Assembly (NCBI GenBank): GCA_002352055.1
Contig: DEHS01000004.1
Span: forward strand, 2,433 to 7,505
Length of the DNA: 5,073 bases
From: Legionellaceae bacterium UBA2794
GTDB taxonomy: Bacteria; Pseudomonadota; Gammaproteobacteria; Legionellales; Legionellaceae
Direction of reading: 5' to 3'
Shown here: positions 1 through 5,073 of the stretch, piece by piece
Position numbering within the stretch: the first letter of the stretch is position 1
How the letters are laid out: every line of letters begins with the position of its first letter
Translations under genes and position numbers: made by a program
The notes under the pieces: generated by a model
What the model saw: the letters and a program-made list of their open reading frames with translations, nothing else
Databases searched by the model: none
Told to the model about the DNA's origin: nothing

Positions 1-829
1 ATTGATAGATAAAGTAATACTCGCCTTTCCAGTAAAGAAACCGGAAAAATATTTTGGAAGGAGTTGTATCAAATAAATTCTTACTCCTCTTCAGCCATTT
101 TACAAAGAGATATCTAGCTCTCATCTTCTCGCTTCCGTCACTCACTAAGCTTGAAATATTGACACCACTCATTCTAAATATTAAATTAGCATCTTTAAGA
201 TGTACCATACTTTTCCTGGCAACAACTTTTAATAATGCGCTATGATCACTATGCCATCCCTTTGGATATTCTTCAAATAGTCCTACTTCCAGAAGTCTTC
301 TTTTATTATAAATCACATCTCCTAGCGTACAATCATCTTCTCCCCTTACAAGACGATCGTAAAAACTATAACCGGATTCAATATACGGACGAACTTTTTT
401 AGAAAAAGTAAAATCAAATTTATCATTTACCAAACGAACTATGCTTAATTTCAAAGCTTTAACATCTGGCGAAAACAATTCTGAGTTTAAAAAATTGTAA
501 GCGGCATCTACTACTCCTGATGACAACATATCATCATCCGGCAAAAAACAAACCCACTCTTCCGATTTCACCATTTCGAAACATCTGTTCCAGTGTTTAG
601 CAAGGCTTTCATGACCCAGGTTTTTCTCATAACGCTTATACACAAGGTTCAACCTTGAGGAATAGGCTGTTATAATTTCATTAATAGGATCAGGACTGGC
701 ATCATCCCCGATATAAACATTGAAATGCTTATTCGTTTGATCATCCAGTGACTGAAGCGTTTCAGACAGGTAAGTTCCTTTATAGGCAGGAATGATAATA
801 GCAAGCTTGGGTTCCATTAAATTCTGCAT
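1..829 (-). CDS. Family 2 glycosyltransferase, 3' end cut by the window
   Basis: Predicted cytoplasmic or membrane-associated transferase that moves a sugar from a nucleotide donor onto a growing glycan; donor and acceptor cannot be told. The reading frame is open from the start region to the left edge with no stop, so the C-terminus is missing. Counting from the ATG at 817, 272 residues are visible. A GT-A fold is shown by the N-terminal strand LAIIIPAYKG (residues 5-14), the nucleotide-binding GDDASPD (37-43), NLGHESLAKHWNRCFE (66-81) and the metal-binding PDDD (93-96). Further on are HSDH (189-192) and FRMSGVNISS (214-223), also found in Bacteroides-type polysaccharide transferases as I recall them. 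Two in-frame ATGs exist, at 829 (MQNLMEPK) and 817 (MEPK). An in-frame TGA ends at 833, just upstream of 829, so nothing longer is possible. I favour 817 because the sugar-binding strand then starts almost at once, but a GAGG lies 13 bases before it, and only 1 base before 829. Family confidence is high; specificity is unknown. Confidence 0.88.
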   Translation of the reverse strand, partial: MQNLMEPKLAIIIPAYKGTYLSETLQSLDDQTNKHFNVYIGDDASPDPINEIITAYSSRLNLVYKRYEKNLGHESLAKHWNRCFEMVKSEEWVCFLPDDDMLSSGVVDAAYNFLNSELFSPDVKALKLSIVRLVNDKFDFTFSKKVRPYIESGYSFYDRLVRGEDDCTLGDVIYNKRRLLEVGLFEEYPKGWHSDHSALLKVVARKSMVHLKDANLIFRMSGVNISSLVSDGSEKMRARYLFVKWLKRSKNLFDTTPSKIFFRFLYWKGEYYFIYQ

Positions 830-889
830 TCCTCACCAGCAATGACACAGCACAGCATTGCATTTTTAAAACCGCTCAATTTGTAAAAT
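818..889 (-). other. Short intergenic gap, longest in the operon, with a weak hairpin
   Basis: This is the only real gap between genes in the window (60 or 72 bp, depending on the start chosen for the left gene). It holds an inverted repeat: GCAATG at 839-844 and CATTGC at 856-861, a 6 bp stem with an 11-base loop. On the coding strand a purine-rich GGTGAGGA follows it directly and may serve as the ribosome site for the left gene. There is no T-run after the stem, so it is not an intrinsic terminator. I found no Bacteroidota-type TTTG / TAnnTTTG promoter pair. Whether the hairpin affects translation of the downstream transferase is open. Confidence 0.4.
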
Positions 890-2032
890 TTAACCAATGG
901 TTCTAACAAACTTTTCAATTCCGTTCTTCAACGCCTCTAAATAAGCAAGACCCCATTTTTGATCAGGCTCAAGATGATTACCCTCTGCCCACTCATTCCA
1001 CGCATTGATAAAAAATAAATTTTCTTCTTCAGAATAGGGTCTGAAGTTTTGCAAAGAATGAAGAGTCCATAATTCAAATAATTCCGGGGTTGAGTTATTT
1101 AATATAAGGAATTCTGTTGATCTCCTGGCAGAATTGTCCCATCCCGGAGTTACCGTATGATAAAGTTTGTAATCAATTTTATTCTTTTGCTTTTCTAAAG
1201 AGGCATTCAAAATATCAGCATATTCCCTGATTACGCCAGCAGATATTTTGGATTTAACAGGATAGATTTTTGAGAGGTACTTATTGAAACGATACCTTAT
1301 ACTTCTACTAAGTATATCCAGAGATATACGATCTTTCAGAGTAGCAACCGGGGGTATGCTAATATGAGGTGGGAATTCAATAGCAGCGTCGAAACCATCC
1401 ATATATTGTTTACCGACTGACATCTTTGACTCAAAACGGCATATATATAATTCAATCCCGTGTCTTCTGGCTTCTTCTCTCCACACTTCTATCGTATTAT
1501 ACACATCCGGTAAAAGGGTTGATCTGTATATAGCAAAAACCGGCTTGCCATCAATCTTTATATATCGGGAATCTTTAAAAAAAGGTATTAAATACCTAAT
1601 ATGCTGACAATCATCTTCCAAAGAATATTCCTGCTTTAGTAAAACCTCACTTTCATTACCATCCCAAACTTTGGTCCAGTTTTCATTGGCCCAGCAAAAC
1701 ATGAACGGCAGATCTTCCTTTGGATTTTTAAGCTTTCGCTCAATAGGTTCATGAAGCATACGCTTGCCATTAAACCAATAATGATAATAACAAAACCCAT
1801 AAATACCATATTGCTTGGCCAGTGCCTCCTGTGCCAACCTTGCTTCTTCCAGGCGCAAATCATAAAATCCCAAATCTGCAGGTAAATGTGGCTGATAATG
1901 ACCTTTAAAAAGAGGTTTAGCCTTGGCAACATTTGTCCATTCTGTGAACCCCTTTCCCCACCAGGCATCATTTTCAGGAATGGGATGAAATTGGGGTAAG
2001 TGAATGGCTATTGGACGAATTTTATAACTCAT
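890..2032 (-). CDS. WbsX / GH99-like polysaccharide biosynthesis protein
   Basis: Full-length 380 aa protein of the WbsX family (Pfam 'Glyco_tran_WbsX', related to glycoside hydrolase family 99). Such genes sit among glycosyltransferases in O-antigen and capsule loci, and their exact reaction is poorly defined. Family hallmarks appear in order: LPQFHPIPEND (12-22), WWGKGFTEWTNV (24-35), the GHYQPHLPADLGFYDLR stretch (44-60), YGIYGFCYYHYWFNGK (75-90), FCWANENWTKVWDG (112-125) and FINAWNEWAEGNHLEPD (341-357). In the last block E347 and E350 form an E-W-A-E pair with the same spacing as the EWHE catalytic pair I recall for GH99 endo-mannosidases, so an active site may be retained (inference). 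There is no signal peptide or membrane segment, so the protein should stay in the cytoplasm. Its ATG overlaps the stop of the upstream family 4 transferase as ATGA, implying coupled translation; a GGA lies 9 bases before the start. It could be a hydrolase that trims an intermediate or a retaining transferase. Confidence 0.92.
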   Translation of the reverse strand: MSYKIRPIAIHLPQFHPIPENDAWWGKGFTEWTNVAKAKPLFKGHYQPHLPADLGFYDLRLEEARLAQEALAKQYGIYGFCYYHYWFNGKRMLHEPIERKLKNPKEDLPFMFCWANENWTKVWDGNESEVLLKQEYSLEDDCQHIRYLIPFFKDSRYIKIDGKPVFAIYRSTLLPDVYNTIEVWREEARRHGIELYICRFESKMSVGKQYMDGFDAAIEFPPHISIPPVATLKDRISLDILSRSIRYRFNKYLSKIYPVKSKISAGVIREYADILNASLEKQKNKIDYKLYHTVTPGWDNSARRSTEFLILNNSTPELFELWTLHSLQNFRPYSEEENLFFINAWNEWAEGNHLEPDQKWGLAYLEALKNGIEKFVRTIG

Positions 2033-3123
2033 TTAGTAATATCCAAAATTTCATAAAAAATATTAATTACTTCACTCTCACTATGCCTTTTTAAAAATTT
2101 TTCTTTAGCGCATTTTCCCAAACGAATTCGGCCACTTATATCATTAGCAAGATCAGATATTGCTTTTGCAGCTAAATCGTTTCTTCCAAATGACACCCCT
2201 ATTCCAGCGTCATTCCCAATAAATTCAATTGCTCCTCCTGATTCTTTGAAACAAATAACTGGCAATTCCATCATGGCAGCCTCCAAAACCACTAACGGAT
2301 ATGGATCTTCTCTCGATGAAAGCAAAAAAATGTCTGCAGCTACTAGTCTATTGAAAGGGTCACTTGTGGACTCTTCAATTAGTACACTGTCATTTAACCC
2401 ATACTTTTCAATTTCATACAAAATTCTTCGATATTCTACTGTTGACTTATCAAATCCAACCCACAACCCTTTTATATTATTATTATAAGTCTTTGCTATG
2501 GAAAGTGTCTGAAAAAAAAGATCGGGGCCTTTTCTCCAATCCCCCGTTCCTAACCCCATGACAAGCACTTCGTCTTTTGCAATCCCGAGAGACACTCTGG
2601 TATCACTCCTTTTGTCTCTATACTGTTCAAATTTATCAGGTATAATATATGGCAGGTATTTTAAATTCGAAACTGGGATATCAAATTGATCAATAAGGCT
2701 GTTTCTGACTGCCTCAGATGGGTACAAGAAAATTTTTGTATGACTTAAAACCTTTTCGACTAGTTCAGGCTTTGTGAAATACTGAATAGCCTGGGGCAGC
2801 TCATGAACATAAGTATAAACTTTCGGATGTTTCTTTAAAATAAAATCCAAATCGCCATTGGTAATAGTATTGGAAATTATGAGGTCAAAAGAAAGAATAT
2901 ACTTTGTCAGCCTTTTCTTATAAAAACTTTGCAGTATTCTTCCTCTTTTTAAGACTTCTACTTTTCCAATCTTCCTGAATTCAGCTTCCAACACTCCACC
3001 CTTCTTTAATAAAAACTCAATTTTTAGTTCCTGTTTGGATACAATAGCCTTCGCTAAGTTTATTAATAATATAGGGGCGCCTGTCCGTGTAGCGTCATGA
3101 GAAATAAGTAATATTTTTTTCAT
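2029..3123 (-). CDS. Family 4 glycosyltransferase (GT-B fold)
   Basis: Complete 364 aa retaining glycosyltransferase, a normal length for GT4. The N-terminal acceptor domain begins with KKILLISHDATRTGAP (2-17), where TGAP takes the place of the usual glycine-rich loop. HELPQ (107-111) and YPSEAVRNSL (134-143) lie further along that domain. The C-terminal donor domain starts near 185, with GLGTGDWRKGPDLF (190-203), where R197 and K198 are the expected phosphate-binding residues. It continues to the nucleotide-sugar motif SSREDPYPLVVLEAA (269-283). The classic E-x7-E here reads D273-x7-E281, with an extra acidic E272 beside it; I recall the same SREDP form in other bacterial GT4 members. No signal peptide or membrane span is seen, so it should act at the inner membrane face. 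It begins 2 bp after the upstream GT2 stop and overlaps the next gene by ATGA. An AGG 8 bases before the ATG may help initiation. The sugar moved cannot be predicted. Confidence 0.93.
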   Translation of the reverse strand: MKKILLISHDATRTGAPILLINLAKAIVSKQELKIEFLLKKGGVLEAEFRKIGKVEVLKRGRILQSFYKKRLTKYILSFDLIISNTITNGDLDFILKKHPKVYTYVHELPQAIQYFTKPELVEKVLSHTKIFLYPSEAVRNSLIDQFDIPVSNLKYLPYIIPDKFEQYRDKRSDTRVSLGIAKDEVLVMGLGTGDWRKGPDLFFQTLSIAKTYNNNIKGLWVGFDKSTVEYRRILYEIEKYGLNDSVLIEESTSDPFNRLVAADIFLLSSREDPYPLVVLEAAMMELPVICFKESGGAIEFIGNDAGIGVSFGRNDLAAKAISDLANDISGRIRLGKCAKEKFLKRHSESEVINIFYEILDITK

Positions 3124-3125
3124 AG

Positions 3126-4067
3126 TTAATGCCTAAAATAATTATATAAAAACCATAGGATGGTTTTTTTTGCATTATTTAAACACCACAGTAAAAACTT
3201 CCAAAAAAGCCTTGATTCACGAATAATATTTACTGCATCGATAGCGAGGTCCTTTTCTTTTATTTTACGCAAAAAAGGAATTGTTTTTCCGCATTCAAGT
3301 GCCTTTTGCTTAATACGATTATTTATTCTTGGACTCTGATTTCCAATACCATATAAATTAAAATCTTTGACACTTTTTAAAAAATAATACTCTTCAAACT
3401 TATCAAGTGACTTTTTTCTCAACTGTACAGTACCTTGTCCTTCATGCAATCTGAAGCAAGTAAGCACTTTTGGAATAATAAAACAGTCGCCCACAGTTAG
3501 TAGCCTTAACCACATATCCCAATCAATTAGCCATTTTAAGTCGGTTTTGAAATAACCAACATTAAGATCCCTTCTTCTAAACATTAGTGAAGTGGGCTCT
3601 CCTATCCAGTTATATGTTAGTAATGATTCTTCAGTTACTAAATTTCCTTGTTGAAGTCCGACAATGGGAAGCTTGAATTCCTTCAATTCAGTTGTCTTAA
3701 TATTTCTATAGGAAGTTACTACTGAAACACCAGTGTTACTATCAAGTACCTGAACAAATTCAGCTAATGCCTCAGGGTATAAAATGTCATCTGAGCATAA
3801 AAATTTAATATACTCACCAGCACTATACAAAAGACATTGATTCCAGTTCCTTGCCATGCCAATATTCGTCTCATTCCGATAAATCCTTACTCTGCTGTCA
3901 ACTGTATATTTCTGGATTATACCAAAACTGTTATCTGTTGAACAATTATCAACTATTATTAACTCAAAGTCCTGAAAGGTTTGATTCAATACACTTTCTA
4001 CGGCTTCCTCAATATAAAGCTCACAATTATAAAGTGGTATAAGGATACTTACTTTTGGAAAACTCAT
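3126..4067 (-). CDS. Family 2 glycosyltransferase (GT-A fold)
   Basis: Complete 313 aa inverting transferase, a usual length for GT2 enzymes of O-antigen and capsule loci. The N-terminal GT-A domain shows VSILIPLYNCELYIEEAVES (6-25), LNQTFQDFELIIVDNCSTD (27-45) and the NETNIGMARNWNQCL region (65-79). The metal-binding CSDDILYPEAL (91-101) follows; D93 and D94 are the likely Mn/Mg ligands. The acceptor side has WIGEPTSLMFRR (154-165) and WLIDWDMWLRL (179-189), whose D182/D184 region is where the catalytic base usually lies. The last 30 residues (LFWKFLLWCLNNAKK onward) are hydrophobic and basic, suggesting attachment to the inner membrane rather than a true span. It starts 4 bp after the rfbH stop with no clear Shine-Dalgarno sequence, and ends 2 bp before the next ATG. 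The gene is clearly AT-rich compared with rfbH. Donor and acceptor are unknown. Confidence 0.93.
   Translation of the reverse strand: MSFPKVSILIPLYNCELYIEEAVESVLNQTFQDFELIIVDNCSTDNSFGIIQKYTVDSRVRIYRNETNIGMARNWNQCLLYSAGEYIKFLCSDDILYPEALAEFVQVLDSNTGVSVVTSYRNIKTTELKEFKLPIVGLQQGNLVTEESLLTYNWIGEPTSLMFRRRDLNVGYFKTDLKWLIDWDMWLRLLTVGDCFIIPKVLTCFRLHEGQGTVQLRKKSLDKFEEYYFLKSVKDFNLYGIGNQSPRINNRIKQKALECGKTIPFLRKIKEKDLAIDAVNIIRESRLFWKFLLWCLNNAKKTILWFLYNYFRH
3148..3168. repeat. Perfect 9 bp inverted repeat at the GT2/GT4 junction
   Basis: AAAAACCAT (3148-3156) and ATGGTTTTT (3160-3168) are exact reverse complements separated by AGG. The repeat lies over the last codons of the upstream GT2 gene, about 25-45 bases before the GT4 ATG. 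As RNA it folds on either strand into a 9 bp stem with a 3-base loop. Read on the plus strand it runs into T8, and read on the minus strand its second arm ends in T5, so it looks a little like a weak intrinsic terminator. Only two of nine pairs are G-C, so it would be unstable. It may be a chance product of AT-rich coding sequence. Confidence 0.4.
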
Positions 4068-4071
4068 TGAT

Positions 4072-5073
4072 TCAAATGAATTTGCGTAGAATAGTAATTA
4101 TATAATCATAGTGACTTTCATCCAATCCCGGCCAAACCCCTAACCAGAATGAACGGTTCATAATAATATCTGTATTGACAAGGTCACCCACAACCCTTTT
4201 TTCAATACCGGCATAAGCAGGTTGCCGCAGCAGGTTACCGGCAAACAACAGGCGGGTGCCGATCTTATTCTCCTCGAGATGCCTTACGAGGGTATTTCGG
4301 TCAATCGGGCTGCCATTACGGATTGTGAGCAAAAAGCCAAACCAGCTGGGCTCACTTCCGGGAGTGGGTTCCGGCAAAATGAAATGCTCTTCCAGCGGCT
4401 TCAATTTTTGGTAAAGCAATGAATAGTTTTCTCTTCGCCTGGTTACAAACTGATCAGCCTTTCTCAGCTGGCTTAAGCCTACCGCAGCCTGCATATCGGT
4501 TACCTTCAGGTTAAACCCGATATGCGAATAAGTATATTTATGATCATATCCGCAGGGTAGTTCGCCGAGGCAATGGTCAAACCGTTTGCCGCAGGTGTTA
4601 TCCTTGCCCGGCTCGCACCAGCAGTCACGGCCCCAGTCACGAAAACTTTCCACTATTTTTTTAAAGGAAGCATTATTGATCAGCACAGCTCCTCCCTCTC
4701 CCATAGTAATATGATGGGCCGGATAAAAAGAGACAGTCGCCAGGTCTCCAAAGGTTCCGGTCTTTTTACCGTTATAGGTAGCACCCAGGGAGTCACAATC
4801 ATCTTCTATTACCCACAGGTTATATTTTTTGGCCACTTCCATTACTACCGACAGGTTAAACGGGTTTCCCAGGGTATGGGCCAGCATGATGGCCTTTGTT
4901 TTGGACGTAATGGCTTCTTCGATTCGCTCAGCCTTTATATTGTATGTAGGAATATCTACATCGATGAACACCGGCACACAGCCAAACTGTATCATCGGGT
5001 TTACCGTAGTAGGAAAACCGGCTGCTACAGTAATCACTTCATCACCGGGCCGGATGGCCCTGTCGCCTAATTG
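4072..5073 (-). CDS. rfbH: CDP-4-keto-6-deoxyglucose 3-dehydrase (E1), 5' end cut
   Basis: PMP- and [2Fe-2S]-dependent dehydrase of the DegT/DnrJ/EryC1/StrS aminotransferase fold. With a reductase it removes the C3 hydroxyl of CDP-4-keto-6-deoxyglucose, leading to CDP-3,6-dideoxyhexoses such as abequose, paratose, tyvelose or ascarylose. The frame is open to the right edge (QLGDRAIRPGDEVITVAAG...), so 333 C-terminal residues of the roughly 435 usual for the family are visible; the GTG at 5037 is an internal valine, not a start. Numbering from that valine as 1, the cofactor loop SFYPAHHITMGEGG (103-116) carries His108 where aminotransferases have the PLP lysine, the mark of E1 enzymes. C81, C139, C141 and C149 fit C-x57-C-x1-C-x7-C, the iron-sulfur pattern known from Yersinia E1. 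WGRDCWC (135-141) and YDHKYTYSHIGFNLKVTDMQ (164-183) are also typical. The stop lies 4 bp before the next gene. The body of the gene is G+C-richer than its neighbours. Confidence 0.96.
   Translation of the reverse strand, partial: QLGDRAIRPGDEVITVAAGFPTTVNPMIQFGCVPVFIDVDIPTYNIKAERIEEAITSKTKAIMLAHTLGNPFNLSVVMEVAKKYNLWVIEDDCDSLGATYNGKKTGTFGDLATVSFYPAHHITMGEGGAVLINNASFKKIVESFRDWGRDCWCEPGKDNTCGKRFDHCLGELPCGYDHKYTYSHIGFNLKVTDMQAAVGLSQLRKADQFVTRRRENYSLLYQKLKPLEEHFILPEPTPGSEPSWFGFLLTIRNGSPIDRNTLVRHLEENKIGTRLLFAGNLLRQPAYAGIEKRVVGDLVNTDIIMNRSFWLGVWPGLDESHYDYIITILRKFI

Noticed and set aside
54..245. A 63-codon plus-strand frame at the left end
   Set aside because: It is opposite the left-edge family 2 transferase, whose frame is open to the edge and carries clear motifs; the small frame has no support.
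839..861. Hairpin in the 818-889 gap as an intrinsic terminator
   Set aside because: The stem is only 6 bp with an 11-base loop and no T-run follows on the coding strand.
1636..1971. A 111-codon open frame on the minus strand inside the WbsX-like gene
   Set aside because: It lies in another frame of a well-supported gene, has no recognisable motif and no ribosome site, so it is a shadow frame.
2246..2561. Two small plus-strand frames opposite the family 4 transferase
   Set aside because: Both are antisense to the conserved donor domain and have no motif or initiation signal.
5035..5037. GTG as the start of rfbH, giving 321 aa
   Set aside because: The frame continues upstream to the window edge with the family-typical LGDRAIRPGDEVITVAAG, so this codon is an internal valine and the true start is beyond the window.
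4573..5070. A 165-codon open frame on the plus strand, opposite rfbH
   Set aside because: It is fully antisense to a gene with complete family motifs, its translation resembles no family I know, and it has the look of a frame left open by the codon use of the G+C-richer rfbH.
4072..5073. Reading this gene as a standard sugar aminotransferase such as a perosamine synthase
   Set aside because: The PLP lysine is replaced by His and the four iron-sulfur cysteines are present, which points to the 3-dehydrase branch.

Overview
The window holds five protein genes, all on the minus strand and packed end to end. It reads as an internal piece of a surface-polysaccharide (O-antigen, capsule or exopolysaccharide) biosynthesis operon. 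Transcription runs from the right edge to the left edge, and both end genes are cut by the window. No RNA gene, mobile element, CRISPR array or clear promoter is visible, and no gene-free stretch is longer than about 75 bases.

Layout in order of transcription (right to left): (1) rfbH, missing its N-terminus: a PMP- and [2Fe-2S]-dependent CDP-4-keto-6-deoxyglucose 3-dehydrase that makes the precursor of CDP-3,6-dideoxyhexoses. (2) After a 4 bp gap, a family 2 glycosyltransferase of 313 aa. (3) After a 2 bp gap, a family 4 glycosyltransferase of 364 aa. (4) Overlapping it by ATGA, a 380 aa WbsX / GH99-like protein. (5) After a gap of 60-72 bp, a second family 2 glycosyltransferase that runs off the left edge.

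Working together (inference): RfbH would supply a rare dideoxy sugar nucleotide. The three transferases would build a repeat unit on a lipid carrier at the inner face of the membrane. The WbsX-like protein would act on or help build the same glycan in the cytoplasm. Partner genes for the CDP-sugar pathway (rfbF, rfbG, a reductase) and for export and polymerisation (wzx/wzy or ABC) are not in the window and would be expected outside it.

The organism is probably a member of the Bacteroidota. The grounds are AT-rich transferase genes, weak or absent Shine-Dalgarno sequences at most starts, and a left-edge transferase that resembles a type I associate with Bacteroides-like polysaccharide loci. 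This is a judgement from style, not a proof. The rfbH gene is clearly richer in G+C than the transferase genes beside it, which fits the mosaic make-up usual for such loci. I saw no convincing new biological system. The least understood element is the cytoplasmic WbsX-like protein.
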